DNA from: Pseudomonas ekonensis
GTDB lineage: Bacteria; Pseudomonadota; Gammaproteobacteria; Pseudomonadales; Pseudomonadaceae
Length of the DNA stretch: 64,000 bases
Direction of reading: 5' to 3'
NCBI RefSeq assembly: GCF_019145435.1
Contig: NZ_JAHSTS010000002.1
Coordinates: 2,204,001-2,268,000 of the forward strand
Translations under genes and position numbers: made by a program
Part shown: positions 49,189 through 58,883 of the stretch, piece by piece
Numbering within the stretch: position 1 is the first letter of the stretch
Layout: each line of letters opens with the position of its first letter
The notes under the pieces: generated by a model
The model's database searches: none
What the model was told of the DNA's origin: nothing
Seen by the model: the letters and a program-made list of their open reading frames with translations, nothing else

Positions 49189-50316
49189 ATGACAACTTTG
49201 ACCATTTTCTTCTGCGGCACCGGCTCGACCAAGTTCGACACGACCCATGCCAACTATTGGGACGGCGAACTGGTGTCTTCCCTCGCCGCCCGACACACCG
49301 GCCGCGAGTTCGCCGAGTGGATCGTGGTCGACGGCCCCGGCACCGGCAACCTGCAGGCCGACGAACTGTTTGTGCAGAACAAGGACTACGGGCTCAGCGG
49401 CACGCTGTTCGGCAAAGGCTGGGAGGAGAACGTCCAGCATGCGGTCAACATCATCAAGGGCAAATGCACCTGGCAGCGCCTGCGCCTGACAGAGGCCGAG
49501 TACACCCGCCTCAAGGCGGCGGGCATTCCTATCGAAGACGTGAAGGCCGAAGGATCCTGGTTCTGGCGAAAGTACAACTACGGCGAACGCAGCATCACCC
49601 AACAGGCCCTTCAGGAACAGATCATCAAGACCTTCCGCAAGGACGGCGTCATTCCCACCCAGGTCAATCTCGTGGGCTGGAGCCGGGGAGGCATCAGTTG
49701 CCATATGCTGGCCAATGCGATGTACAACGATGCGCAACTTGCCCACATTCCGGTGAACATCTTCGCCATTGATCCGGTGCCGGGGATCGGCAACTTCCAG
49801 GAACACCGGGTCAAGCTCAACCGCAACGTGAAAGAGTATGTCGGGTTCTATGCCCGGGACGAACGCTCCAAAGGCTTCAGTTGCGTGATCCCGCAAACCG
49901 CCGTCGGCACCCGCACCCATGTCTTTCCGATGCCCGGCCGCCACGCCACCCTGGTCGGCAACGCGTCCGCCGACGGCGTCAGCGGCCCCAAGGCGCTGGC
50001 CGAACCCGGCCGCATCGTGCGCCATTTCGTCGAGACCTGCCTGCAACGCTGGGGCACCCCGCTGGCCAAGACGCTCAAGCTGAACGACGCGGACATCAAG
50101 ACCCATACCGACGCGATGCTGCGTGACGCCGCGAAATACAAGCTCATGGAGAAGTGCTCCTACACCTGGTTCACCGAACTGGACGAAGGCGAGCGCCAGG
50201 TCTCGCTCGGCAGCAACGGAGTCAGGTTCTCGGCGGTGAAGGGCGGGATCTATGCGCCGCAAAGCGGGCTGGCGACCAGCCTGCTGGATGTGGGGGCGTA
50301 TCGGCACATTTATTGA
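49189..50316 (+). CDS. GXSXG lipase-like protein, possible secreted effector
   Basis: 375 aa, no signal peptide. The fold starts TLTIFFCGTGS, with the nucleophile elbow GWSRGG at 163-168 (Ser165), an acid in FAIDPVPGIGN and a late His in GRHATLVGN. An early block (EWIVVDGPGTGNLQADELF, then GTLFGKGWEENVQHAV) recalls DUF5621/Tle-type lipases found among type VI and Legionella effectors. Lacking a signal peptide it could be sent out by a specialised system (inference). A small degraded-looking frame follows it. Confidence 0.75.
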   Translation: MTTLTIFFCGTGSTKFDTTHANYWDGELVSSLAARHTGREFAEWIVVDGPGTGNLQADELFVQNKDYGLSGTLFGKGWEENVQHAVNIIKGKCTWQRLRLTEAEYTRLKAAGIPIEDVKAEGSWFWRKYNYGERSITQQALQEQIIKTFRKDGVIPTQVNLVGWSRGGISCHMLANAMYNDAQLAHIPVNIFAIDPVPGIGNFQEHRVKLNRNVKEYVGFYARDERSKGFSCVIPQTAVGTRTHVFPMPGRHATLVGNASADGVSGPKALAEPGRIVRHFVETCLQRWGTPLAKTLKLNDADIKTHTDAMLRDAAKYKLMEKCSYTWFTELDEGERQVSLGSNGVRFSAVKGGIYAPQSGLATSLLDVGAYRHIY

Positions 50317-50417
50317 GACCGGAAATGTCGCCGCGACGGTAGCGGTCTGCTGCATTCATACAACGGCACCCGCTCGGCTGGTTTGGCGAGATCCAATGGA
50401 CGAACCACTCTCAGCCG
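50317..50417. other. Degraded-looking coding remnant
   Basis: Between the lipase gene and the small ORF, short stretches in two frames (DGSGLLHSYNGTR in one, HPLGWFGEIQWTNHSQP in the next) look protein-like and suggest a one-base shift in a former gene that continues into 50418-50573. No start codon serves the whole. Confidence 0.35.
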
Positions 50418-50573
50418 ATGCAGGACATCAGAAAGGACGACACCTTTTTCTGCACCGCAGAGCGGATTCTTCCAGAAGCCGAGAAGATTTTCCTCAGCCT
50501 GGAACGCTCGGCATGGCTTACGGGAACAGACAGGCATGAGTTGGTGGTGAAGGTTGATTCGCTCATCGCCTGA
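50418..50573 (+). pseudogene. Short ORF, probable C-terminal remnant
   Basis: 51 codons from an ATG without ribosome binding site, ending VVKVDSLIA. The frame is open to a TAG about 90 nt upstream, with protein-like sequence before the ATG, so it may be the end of a decayed gene, for example one functionally linked to the lipase. No family recognised. Confidence 0.35.
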
Positions 50574-50605
50574 GCGACATCCTTCCGGAGCCCTGACGGC
50601 GCCCA

Positions 50606-50636
50606 CAAAAAAGCCGCCCCGAGGGGCGGCTTTTTC
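50606..50636. terminator. Bidirectional terminator at the pckA end
   Basis: AAAAAAGCCGCCCC/GGGGCGGCTTTTT hairpin, strong in both directions, 18 nt after the pckA stop. Confidence 0.85.
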
Positions 50637-50653
50637 ATGCGCAGGACCTGGCC

Positions 50654-52195
50654 TTACAGCTTCGGCCCGGCAGCCTTGATCGCGTCGCTCACTTCGAACT
50701 TCTTGAAGTTCTCGATGAACAGAGCGGCCAACGCTTTGGCGGCTTCGTCGTAGGCAGCCTTGTCAGCCCAGGTGTTGCGCGGGTTGAGCAGATTGGTTTC
50801 GACGCCCGGCACGGCCAGCGGCACGTCCAGGTTGATGGTGTCCAGGTGCTCGGTTTCGGCACCGATCAGCGCGCCGCTCTGGATCGCTGCGATCACCGCG
50901 CGGGTGGTCGGGATGTTGAAGCGTTTGCCGACGCCGTAGCCACCGCCGGTCCAGCCGGTGTTGACCAGGTAGACCTTGGAGTTGAAGCCCTTGATGCGCT
51001 TGATCAGCAGCTCGGCGTACTCACCGGCCGGGCGCGGGAAGAACGGCGCGCCGAAGCAGGTGGAGAAGGTCGACTTGATGCCGCTGCCCGAACCCATTTC
51101 GGTCGAACCCACCAGTGCGGTGTAGCCGGACAGGAAGTGGTAGGCCGCTTGCTCGTTGTTCAGGATCGACACGGGCGGCAGAACGCCGGTCAGGTCGCAG
51201 GTCAGGAAGATCACGGCGTTCGGCTCGCCGCCCAGGTTCTTCTCCGAACGCTTGGCGACGTGCTCCAGCGGGTAGGCTGCGCGGCTGTTCTGGGTCAGGC
51301 TGACATCGGCGTAGTCGGCGTGCTTGGCGTCGTCGATGACGACGTTCTCCAGCACCGCGCCGTGCTTGATGGCTTTCCAGATCACCGGCTCGTTCTTCTC
51401 GGACAGGTCGATGCACTTGGCATAGCAACCGCCTTCGATGTTGAACACCACGCCTTCGCCCCAACCGTGTTCGTCGTCACCGATCAGGTAACGGCTTTCG
51501 TCGGCGGACAGGGTGGTCTTGCCGGTGCCGGACAGACCGAAGAACAGGGTCACGTCGCCTTCTTCGCCGATGTTGGCGGCGCAGTGCATCGGCAGCACGT
51601 CGGCGGCCGGCAGCAGGAAGTTCTGCACGGAGAACATGGCTTTCTTCATTTCACCGGCGTAACGCATGCCGGCGATCAGCACTTTCTTCTGGGCGAAGTT
51701 GATGATCACGCAACCGTCGGAGTTGGTGCCGTCACGCTCCGGCACGCACTCGAAGTTGGCGACGTTGAGCACTTGCCACTCTTCGCGGCCGGCCGGGTTG
51801 TACTGCGCAGGGTTGATGAACAGGCAACGGCCGAACAGGTTCTGCCAGGCGGTCTGGGTGGTCATCTTCACGGCCAGGTAGTGCTCGGCCGCCGCGCCTA
51901 CATGCACGTGGGAAACGAAGTGCTCTTGCGCATTGTTGAAGGCTTCGACCCGGGCCCACAGCGCGTCGAACTTGTCGGCCGGGAACTTGCGGTTGATCGG
52001 GCCCCAGGCGATGGCGGCCTGGGTGGAAGGCTCTTCAACGATGAAACGGTCGACTGGCGAGCGGCCGGTGCGGTGACCGGTGCGGACAACCAGGGCGCCG
52101 GTATCGGCAAGCTCGCCCTCACCGCGGTTCAGGGCTTCTTTTACCAGATCATCAACACTCAGATCGGTGTACACGGCGTTATTGGCTTGCGTCAT
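50654..52195 (-). CDS. pckA: Phosphoenolpyruvate carboxykinase (ATP)
   Basis: 513 aa from the ATG at 52195. It makes PEP from oxaloacetate in gluconeogenesis. The ATP loop is [12 protein letters not shown], the metal site includes [18 protein letters not shown], and [10 protein letters not shown] binds oxaloacetate. An upstream start at 52303 lacks support. Confidence 0.97.
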   Translation of the reverse strand: MTQANNAVYTDLSVDDLVKEALNRGEGELADTGALVVRTGHRTGRSPVDRFIVEEPSTQAAIAWGPINRKFPADKFDALWARVEAFNNAQEHFVSHVHVGAAAEHYLAVKMTTQTAWQNLFGRCLFINPAQYNPAGREEWQVLNVANFECVPERDGTNSDGCVIINFAQKKVLIAGMRYAGEMKKAMFSVQNFLLPAADVLPMHCAANIGEEGDVTLFFGLSGTGKTTLSADESRYLIGDDEHGWGEGVVFNIEGGCYAKCIDLSEKNEPVIWKAIKHGAVLENVVIDDAKHADYADVSLTQNSRAAYPLEHVAKRSEKNLGGEPNAVIFLTCDLTGVLPPVSILNNEQAAYHFLSGYTALVGSTEMGSGSGIKSTFSTCFGAPFFPRPAGEYAELLIKRIKGFNSKVYLVNTGWTGGGYGVGKRFNIPTTRAVIAAIQSGALIGAETEHLDTINLDVPLAVPGVETNLLNPRNTWADKAAYDEAAKALAALFIENFKKFEVSDAIKAAGPKL

Positions 52196-52376
52196 GAGTT
52201 TCCCCGTCGGCCAGTGGCCGAGTGTGCTCCAAACGTTTTGTAGTAGAAAGTCGTGCACTACTACCGCGAAAAAAGTGCGCCGGATTATGCCAGAAAAGCC
52301 CAAAAAGAGTAGGGCCCTCCCGTCGTAACGGCGTTAATCCGTCGCCGGGCAGTGAATTTACCTGCGCTGAACCGTT

Positions 52377-53279
52377 TTAGTGCCGGGTATCTGACGGTGT
52401 CTCGACACCCGCGCCGGCGAACAATTGAGCGATATCCGCTGCGTCGAACAGGTACCGCTCGTTGCAGAACTGGCAATCGATCTCGACCTGGCCGCCGTGT
52501 TCGGCCACCAGCTGCTGCGCGTCCTCCAGGCCCAGGCTGACCAACGCATTGCCCGAACGCTCCCGGGAGCAACTGCAGCGGAAACGCAGTTTCTGCACGT
52601 CGAACAGGCGCACCTGCTCTTCATGGTAGAGGCGGTGGAGCACGGTTTCGTTGTCCAGGCTCAGCAGTTCGTCGGCGGTCAGGGTGCTGGCCAGCGCGGT
52701 GATGTGCTGCCAGCTCGCGGCGCGTTCCTCTTCGTCCTTCAGGCGGTCGGCCGGCAGTTGCTGCAGCAGCAGGCCCCGGGCGCGGCGGCCGTCGGCGTAC
52801 AGCTTGAAGCGGGTGCCCACCTGCTGGGACATGACGAAGTAGTTGGTGAAGCAGTCGGACAGGGTCTCGCCGTCGAGGTCGACGATGCCCTGGTAGCGCT
52901 GGCCGGCGGTCGGGTCGACGGTCAGGGCCAGCACGCCGTTGGGCATCAGGTCGGCCAGGGAGGCGTTCGGCGCGATCTGATCGGCGTGGTAGCGGGCCAG
53001 GCCACGGATCTCGCGCTCGCTGGAGCACTCGATCATCAGCAGCGGCACCGGGCCTTCGGAGCGGGCCTGAAGGATCAGCAGACCGTCGAACTTCAGGGTG
53101 CCCACCAGCAGCGAGGCGGCCGCCATGAGCTCGCCCAGCAACTGCGCCACCGGCTCCGGATAGGGGTGCTTGGCGAGGACTTCGGCGTAGCTGCGCTCCA
53201 GCGCCACCAGTTCGCCGCGGGTGTCGCTGTCATCGAAGATGAAGCGTTGGGTGTAGTCGGTATCCGGGAAATCGGTCAT
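52377..53279 (-). CDS. hslO: Redox-regulated chaperone Hsp33
   Basis: 300 aa from the ATG at 53279. Hsp33 is a holdase switched on by oxidation of its four zinc-bound cysteines. They are present in [10 protein letters not shown] and [10 protein letters not shown] near the C-terminus. [27 protein letters not shown] is the linker region, seen in part. It lies divergently from the PAP2 gene. Confidence 0.96.
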   Translation of the reverse strand: MTDFPDTDYTQRFIFDDSDTRGELVALERSYAEVLAKHPYPEPVAQLLGELMAAASLLVGTLKFDGLLILQARSEGPVPLLMIECSSEREIRGLARYHADQIAPNASLADLMPNGVLALTVDPTAGQRYQGIVDLDGETLSDCFTNYFVMSQQVGTRFKLYADGRRARGLLLQQLPADRLKDEEERAASWQHITALASTLTADELLSLDNETVLHRLYHEEQVRLFDVQKLRFRCSCSRERSGNALVSLGLEDAQQLVAEHGGQVEIDCQFCNERYLFDAADIAQLFAGAGVETPSDTRH

Positions 53280-53382
53280 GGGCTCGGTATCTGAATAAGA
53301 TGACAAAATGGTTACAAGAGATGAAAATTTGCGCTTCTTGGCACCCTTTTTGGTGCGCTCGTTCTGCCACGGGAGGCATTTT

Positions 53383-54183
53383 ATGAACAATCCGGGTTTG
53401 TTCCAATCAAGGTGGAACCTCGGCCGGCTGGTTCTGTGCAACGCGGTGCCGTTGGCACTGCTGGCTTTCTGGTTATGGCCTACGGGCCAGATGCTGTGTT
53501 CGGTTTTCGACGAGTGGCTGTTCCGCTCACTCAACGCGCCATTGGCCAGCAACCCCATATGGCTCCACATCTGGGCAATTGCAAGTCTGCGCCCTTTCGA
53601 CATCGTGGTCGGCCTGATCCTTCTGACGCTGCTGATCAAGGGCGACTGGGTCTTCAAGGCCACCGACGTGCGCCGCGCCTTCTTCGGTTTCTTCTCGATC
53701 CTGCTGCTGATGGTGGTCATCCGCGCCCTGTTCTCCAAGTTCGCCGACCACATGGGCTGGCAGCACAGCAGCCCGTCGATGGTGCTGGAGGGTGCGGTGC
53801 ACATCAGCGACTTCTTCCCGCACCTGGAAAAGACCTGGGAGCTGAAGGACCGCTCGAGCCAGAGCTTCCCCGGTGACCACGCTTCGGTGCTGCTGATCTG
53901 GGCGCTGTTCATGGGCGTGTTCAGCCGCACCGCCGGCCAGCGTCTGACGGTCTGGGGCCTGGCGCTGCTGTTCATGCTGCCGCGGCTTGTGGCCGGCGCG
54001 CATTGGGGCCAGGACGACTACATCGGCGGCCTGCTGCTGGCCGTGTGGGCGTTGGGCTGGGGCTACTGCACACCGTTTGCGCACCACGCCGCGAACTTCT
54101 GGCTGAAGGTGACGGCACCGGTCTTCGCCCTGCTGGGCAAGTTGCCCGTGGTGTCGCGGATGAGTGTGGTGCGCGGCGTCTGA
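53383..54183 (+). CDS. PAP2-family membrane phosphatase
   Basis: 266 aa from the ATG at 53383 with GGGAGG before it; an upstream start at 53308 would lie in the leader. Six membrane segments. The phosphatase motifs are [14 protein letters not shown] (motif 2, SxxxGH type) and [16 protein letters not shown] (motif 3). It resembles lipid phosphatases/phosphotransferases such as LpxT, which act on undecaprenyl pyrophosphate or lipid A. Confidence 0.88.
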   Translation: MNNPGLFQSRWNLGRLVLCNAVPLALLAFWLWPTGQMLCSVFDEWLFRSLNAPLASNPIWLHIWAIASLRPFDIVVGLILLTLLIKGDWVFKATDVRRAFFGFFSILLLMVVIRALFSKFADHMGWQHSSPSMVLEGAVHISDFFPHLEKTWELKDRSSQSFPGDHASVLLIWALFMGVFSRTAGQRLTVWGLALLFMLPRLVAGAHWGQDDYIGGLLLAVWALGWGYCTPFAHHAANFWLKVTAPVFALLGKLPVVSRMSVVRGV

Positions 54184-54259
54184 TACCGCCTCGGTTGCGG
54201 GCAGGCTCGCTCCCCCACTGATCGACCGGGCCTGCCCTGAAGCCAACGAAACAGCGGCG

Positions 54260-54667
54260 TCATTCGCCGCTGCTGCTCCCACGAAACTTGAACAGGTCCC
54301 GCCGCTGTTTCTTGCTCGGCTTGCCGTCGGTGCTCACCCCCAGCGCGCCGGCCTTGCGCATCGCCGCTGCCGCTTCGCGCTTGGCGACGCTGGCGTCGGT
54401 CTCGGCATACAGCGTCTGCGCCTCGGGCGCGCCGCGGCGCACGATCGACAACGCCTGAACCACCACCGTGCGCTCATCGAAGCCGGTGCGGATCTCGAAT
54501 TCATCGCCGATGCGTGGCTCTTTGCCAGGCTTGCAACGCTCCCCCCGACAATGCACCTTGCCGCTCTCGATGGCCGCCTTGGCCAACGCACGGGTTTTGT
54601 AGAACCGCGCCGCCCACAGCCATTTGTCGAGACGGACCTTGTCGTCCTCTTCGCTTTTTTGTGCCAT
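54260..54667 (-). CDS. hslR: Ribosome-associated heat-shock protein Hsp15
   Basis: 135 aa with an S4 RNA-binding domain at the N-terminus (VRLDKWLWAARFYKTRALAK) and a basic tail. Hsp15 rescues 50S subunits carrying blocked peptidyl-tRNA. In E. coli hslR and hslO are adjacent; here the PAP2 gene lies between them. Confidence 0.95.
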   Translation of the reverse strand: MAQKSEEDDKVRLDKWLWAARFYKTRALAKAAIESGKVHCRGERCKPGKEPRIGDEFEIRTGFDERTVVVQALSIVRRGAPEAQTLYAETDASVAKREAAAAMRKAGALGVSTDGKPSKKQRRDLFKFRGSSSGE

Positions 54668-54845
54668 GGATTTTCCTCATTCTGAAATATTGGTGAACTG
54701 TACTACCGTTTCTGTCGTGCCATGAACGGCGCCGTCCCGGATTACAATCCGGCCCGCAGATATCTGTCGCCTTTTAACCCTTATTCTGCGTGAATACCGC
54801 CATTGCGGCCCCCGGGCCGGACGGTCTCACCGGCTGAGCATTTTT

Positions 54846-55325
54846 TTGAAGACATTTGACCATTTGACCGTCGTCGGTCTGCGCGAGTGGGTGGCGCTCC
54901 CGGATCTGGGAGTGGCGGGCCTGCGGGCGAAGATCGACACCGGCGCCAGCACCTCCAGCCTCCACGCCACCGACATCGAGCCGTTCGAGCGCGACGGCGA
55001 GAAATGGGTGCGATTCACCGCGCACCTGGGCACGGTGGTGCAACTGCGCCACCGGCGCTGCGAAGCGCCGCTGGTCACCCGCAAGACCATCAAGAGCTCC
55101 AACGGCCAGGCCCAGGTGCGCTACGTGATCAGCACCACCCTGGCCCTGGGCGACCGGGTCTGGCCGGTCGAGTTCACGCTCGCCTGCCGCAAGTCCATGC
55201 GCTATCGCCTGCTGCTCGGTTCCAAAGCCCTGATCGACGGCCAGCTGGTGGTCAGTCCGGGCGTCAAGTATGTACAAGACAAGCCGGTGTTCCCGGTATC
55301 TACCTCCTCCACAGGTGTTGCATGA
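54846..55325 (+). CDS. Retropepsin-like aspartic protease, RimB/RloA2-like
   Basis: 159 aa from a TTG start (no usable ATG). The catalytic DTGAS motif is in [16 protein letters not shown] near residue 31, with the second flap strand [16 protein letters not shown]. It overlaps rimK by 4 nt. In P. fluorescens a rimABK operon is described in which RimB is a protease acting with RimK on ribosomal S6 tails; this gene is probably RimB. TACAAT at about 54749 may be its -10 box. Confidence 0.82.
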   Translation: MKTFDHLTVVGLREWVALPDLGVAGLRAKIDTGASTSSLHATDIEPFERDGEKWVRFTAHLGTVVQLRHRRCEAPLVTRKTIKSSNGQAQVRYVISTTLALGDRVWPVEFTLACRKSMRYRLLLGSKALIDGQLVVSPGVKYVQDKPVFPVSTSSTGVA

Positions 55326-56227
55326 AGATCGCTGTGCTGTCGCGGAACCCGCGTCTGTATTCCACCCGCCGTCTGGTCGAAGCCGGAACCGAGCGCGGGC
55401 ATGAAATGGTGGTGATCGACACCTTGCGCGCCTACATGAACATCGCCAGCCACAAGCCGCAGATCCACTACCGCGGCAAGCCGCTGGAAGGCTTCGACGC
55501 GGTGATCCCGCGGATCGGCGCGTCGGTGACGTTCTACGGCTGCGCGGTGTTGCGCCAGTTCGAGATGATGGGGGTGTTTCCGCTCAACGAATCGGTGGCC
55601 ATCGCCCGTTCGCGGGACAAGCTGCGTTCGCTGCAACTGCTGTCGCGCCGGGGCATCGGCCTGCCCGTGACCGGCTTCGCCCACTCGCCGGACGACATTC
55701 CCGACCTGATCGACATGGTCAACGGCGCCCCGCTGGTGATCAAGGTGCTGGAAGGCACCCAGGGCATCGGCGTGGTGCTGTGCGAAACCGCGACCGCCGC
55801 CGAATCCGTGATCGAGGCGTTCATGGGCCTGAAGCAGAACATCATGGTGCAGGAGTACATCAAGGAAGCCGGCGGCGCGGACATCCGCTGCTTCGTGGTC
55901 GGCGACAAGGTGATCGCGGCGATGAAGCGCCAGGCCAAGCCGGGGGAATTCCGCTCCAACCTGCACCGCGGCGGCAGCGCCAGCCTGATCAAGATCACCC
56001 CCGAGGAACGCATGACCGCCCTGCGGGCCGCCAAGGTGATGGGCCTGACCGTGGCTGGCGTGGACATCCTGCGCTCCAATCACGGGCCGCTGGTGATGGA
56101 GGTGAACTCCTCGCCCGGCCTGGAAGGGATCGAGACCACCACCGGCAAGAACGTGGCCGGGATCATCATCGAACACCTCGAGAAGAATGCCGGGCCGAAC
56201 ATGACCCGCACCAAAGGCAAGGGGTGA
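55322..56227 (+). CDS. rimK: Ribosomal protein S6 glutamate ligase RimK
   Basis: 301 aa, ATP-grasp ligase adding Glu residues to the S6 C-terminus. Family features: [24 protein letters not shown] (ATP loop), [20 protein letters not shown] and [13 protein letters not shown]. It affects the proteome and niche adaptation in Pseudomonas. The stop lies 9 nt before a long tandem repeat. Confidence 0.96.
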   Translation: MKIAVLSRNPRLYSTRRLVEAGTERGHEMVVIDTLRAYMNIASHKPQIHYRGKPLEGFDAVIPRIGASVTFYGCAVLRQFEMMGVFPLNESVAIARSRDKLRSLQLLSRRGIGLPVTGFAHSPDDIPDLIDMVNGAPLVIKVLEGTQGIGVVLCETATAAESVIEAFMGLKQNIMVQEYIKEAGGADIRCFVVGDKVIAAMKRQAKPGEFRSNLHRGGSASLIKITPEERMTALRAAKVMGLTVAGVDILRSNHGPLVMEVNSSPGLEGIETTTGKNVAGIIIEHLEKNAGPNMTRTKGKG

Positions 56228-56236
56228 GGGGCAGCT

Positions 56237-56361
56237 GCAAGCCGCAAGCCGCAAGCCGCAAGCTGCAAGCTGCAAGCTGCAAGCCGCAAGCCGCAAGCCG
56301 CAAGCCGCAAGCCTCAAGCTTGAAGCTTGAAGCTTGAAGCTTGAAGCTTGAAGCTTGAAGC
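56237..56361 (+). repeat. 7-bp tandem repeat array, 18 units
   Basis: Units run GCAAGCC x3, GCAAGCT x3, GCAAGCC x5, TCAAGCT, TGAAGCT x5, TGAAGCC. The first and last blocks are partly complementary (GCAAGCT / AGCTTGA), so hairpins can form. It lies between rimK and envZ, convergent 3' ends. Confidence 0.9.
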
Positions 56362-56364
56362 CCC

Positions 56365-57678
56365 CTAAACCGCATCCCGCGGCAGCATCAACCCCAACGG
56401 CAACCGCACCCGCGCCTCCAGCCCGCCGCCGGAGCGGTTGCGCAACTCGACGTTGCCGCCGTGCATCGAAGCGATCCGCTTGACGATCGCCAGGCCCAGC
56501 CCTGTGCCCTTGCCGCCCCGTGCGCGGTCGCCACGGGTGAACGGGTTGAAGATCGCCTCCAGCTCCGCCGGGTCGATCCCCGCCCCGCGGTCCATCACGC
56601 TCAGCACCACATACGGGGCGCTGGTGTCGCCGGACACGTAGGCCGCCACTTCCACGCCGCTGCCCGCATGGTTCAGCGCGTTGCCGATCAGGTTGTTGAG
56701 CAAGCGTTTCATCGACACCCGACGCAGCGGGAACGGCTGGATCGGCTCCAGGCGCAGGCGCACCTTTTCCTCGTTCTGGTTGTACGGCGCCGCCACCTCG
56801 CGCACCAGGTCGCTCAGGTCCACCTCCTCCACCGTCTCGTCCCGTCCGTCACGGATGAAGGCCAGGAACTGGTCGAGGATCGCGTCCATGTCTTCGATGT
56901 CGCGCACCATGTCGTTGGTCAGGTCGGTGCGGTCGCCCATCAGCTCCAGCGACAGGCGCAGCCGGGTGAGCGGCGTGCGCAGGTCGTGGGAAACCCCGGC
57001 CAGCATCAGCTCGCGCTCGCGGCCGGCCTGCTCCACGTCTTCGGCCATCTGGTTGAAGGCGCGGTACACCTCGGTCATCTCGCTGGGGGTGTCGCTGATC
57101 GGCAGCCGCACGCTGCGGCCCTGGCCGAGTTGCCGGGCGGCATAGACCAGGCGCTTGAGCGGCTGGTTGAGCTGGCTGACGAAGATCCACGCCGACGCAG
57201 TGGACAACAGCCCGATGGCCAGGAACCAGCCGAGCACGTTCCAGATCTTCTGCCCGCGCAACGGGTGCGGGTACAGCGGCACCTTCAGCCAGCCGTCGCC
57301 CAGGCTCGGCGCCCGCACCCACAAGGCCGGCGGCGAATGCATGCGCAGGCGCACTTCGGTGTCGGCGCCGAGTTCGGCCTGCATCTGCCGCTGGTAGATC
57401 TCGCTGTACGGCCAATGCTGCTCGCCTTCCGGCACCCCGGCGCCCACCACCCGGATCAGGGTCGCGGCATCGGCGATCTTCGCGCGGTTCTCTTCGTCGG
57501 CCGCCCAATAGGCGCGCAGCGTCAGGGCGACGCCGTGGCTGTACTGGCGGTCCACCAGCACGTCCTCGTTCATCAGCAGGTACACCAGGGTCAGGGCCTT
57601 GGAGAACAGCACGACGATGAGCACCAGCCACAGGGTGCGGGAGAAGAAACTTTGGGGGAACCAGACGGGGGTCTTCAT
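56365..57678 (-). CDS. envZ: Sensor histidine kinase EnvZ (AmgS-type)
   Basis: 437 aa. Helix 1 at about 15-36, a short periplasmic domain of some 100 residues, helix 2 at about 147-167, HAMP, phospho-acceptor H231 in AGVSHDLRTPLTRL, N box NLIGNALNHAG and GRGGKGTGLGLAI-like G box. Ortholog of P. aeruginosa AmgS by context, involved in aminoglycoside and envelope stress tolerance. It follows ompR by 101 nt. Confidence 0.93.
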   Translation of the reverse strand: MKTPVWFPQSFFSRTLWLVLIVVLFSKALTLVYLLMNEDVLVDRQYSHGVALTLRAYWAADEENRAKIADAATLIRVVGAGVPEGEQHWPYSEIYQRQMQAELGADTEVRLRMHSPPALWVRAPSLGDGWLKVPLYPHPLRGQKIWNVLGWFLAIGLLSTASAWIFVSQLNQPLKRLVYAARQLGQGRSVRLPISDTPSEMTEVYRAFNQMAEDVEQAGRERELMLAGVSHDLRTPLTRLRLSLELMGDRTDLTNDMVRDIEDMDAILDQFLAFIRDGRDETVEEVDLSDLVREVAAPYNQNEEKVRLRLEPIQPFPLRRVSMKRLLNNLIGNALNHAGSGVEVAAYVSGDTSAPYVVLSVMDRGAGIDPAELEAIFNPFTRGDRARGGKGTGLGLAIVKRIASMHGGNVELRNRSGGGLEARVRLPLGLMLPRDAV

Positions 57679-57779
57679 GAATAGCCGCTACACGCTTGCA
57701 GGAGCGAGCCATGCTCGCACATTGCGGAGGGCGAGTCTGCCGGCGAACATCCGCCAGACCCGCTACTGCAGATCACCGG

Positions 57780-58520
57780 TCACTTGGTGGAGTTGCCGTC
57801 CGGCACGAACACATAACCCACGCCCCAGACGGTCTGGATGTAGCGCGGTTTGGACGGATCGGGTTCGATCATCCGGCGCAGACGGGAAATCTGCACGTCG
57901 ATGGAGCGCTCCAGCGCATCCCATTCCCGGCCACGGGCCAGGTTCATCAGCTTGTCGCGGGTCAGCGGCTGGCGGGCGTTCATCACCAGTGCCTTGAGCA
58001 CCGCGAATTCGCCGGTGGTCAGCATGTGCACTTCGTCACCGCGCTTGAGTTCGCGGGTGGCCAGGGACAGCACGTAATCGCCGAAGGTGACGTTTTCGTC
58101 TTCGCTGCCCGGTGCGCCCGGCACGGCCGGGGCCTGACGGCGCAGCACCGCCTTGACGCGGGCCATCAGCTCGTCGGGGTTGAACGGCTTGGCCAGGTAA
58201 TCGTCGGCGCCCAGTTCCAGGCCCTTGATGCGGCTCAACTCGTCGCCCTTGGCGGTGAGCATGATGATCGGAATCTGATTGTTCGCGGCCCGCAGGCGGC
58301 GGCATGCGGTCAGGCCGTCTTCGCCGGGCAGCATCAGGTCGAGGACGACCAGGTTGAACACTTCGCGGGACAGCAGGCGGTCCATCTGCTCGGTGTTCGG
58401 TACGGCGCGGGCACGGTAGCCCTTGCTGACGAAGAAGCGTTCCAGCAGGCTGCTCAGCCCCGGATCGTCGTCAACGATGAGAATTTTTTCGCCTTCAGCA
58501 GTTTGTGCAGTGCTGCTCAT
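57780..58520 (-). CDS. ompR: Response regulator OmpR (AmgR-type)
   Basis: 246 aa. The receiver has DDD at 17-19, phospho-acceptor D61 in VVLDLMLPG and K in LAKPFNPDELMAR. The winged-helix DNA-binding part ends YIQTVWGVGYVFVPDG. Likely AmgR ortholog, acting with the downstream kinase. Confidence 0.95.
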   Translation of the reverse strand: MSSTAQTAEGEKILIVDDDPGLSSLLERFFVSKGYRARAVPNTEQMDRLLSREVFNLVVLDLMLPGEDGLTACRRLRAANNQIPIIMLTAKGDELSRIKGLELGADDYLAKPFNPDELMARVKAVLRRQAPAVPGAPGSEDENVTFGDYVLSLATRELKRGDEVHMLTTGEFAVLKALVMNARQPLTRDKLMNLARGREWDALERSIDVQISRLRRMIEPDPSKPRYIQTVWGVGYVFVPDGNSTK

Positions 58521-58883
58521 TGGATGCTCCTTTTAGCTCGGCGCGCATTATGGCGTAGCTGCCGTTATACGCACCGTGTGCATTGTTAGCAGATTTTTCC
58601 TTCACTGCCAGAAAACCGGGGCTTGTGCCTACAAGGCTCAACGCCCCCGAATGACAGAACGCCGGTTATAATGCGCGGCCTTTTGTGCCAGGCAACGTCT
58701 GAATCGTTACCGTTGGTGGCCACTCCCTATTTTTCATGTCCACCGCAGTAATCGTTCGGTTTCACGGGTCAATGGTCTGCTCCCTTGGCCCAGGCAGCGG
58801 CAAGCGCCAGGCCGCACAACCAGGTTCCGGGCCTTCATCCTTCGCGCCTGCGGACCTGCTTTCACAATTTGTCAGGTGGTTTT
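58521..58883. other. Divergent promoter region of ompR and tex
   Basis: 363 nt without a gene. A consensus TATAAT sits at 58667-58672 toward tex, with no clear -35 box. Its leader is about 200 nt, long enough for control, but no known riboswitch or hairpin was recognised. Confidence 0.5.
58667..58672 (+). promoter_or_regulatory. -10 box of the tex promoter
   Basis: TATAAT, followed by GCGCGGCC and about 205 nt of leader. The -35 is not clear. Confidence 0.5.

Noticed and set aside
54722..54793. A 23-codon ORF before the RimB-like gene as a possible RimA
   Set aside because: No ribosome binding site, and it overlaps a likely promoter (TACAAT near 54749); size and sequence give no support.
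56237..56361. Tandem array as a CRISPR
   Set aside because: Units are 7 bp with no spacers; no cas genes in the window.
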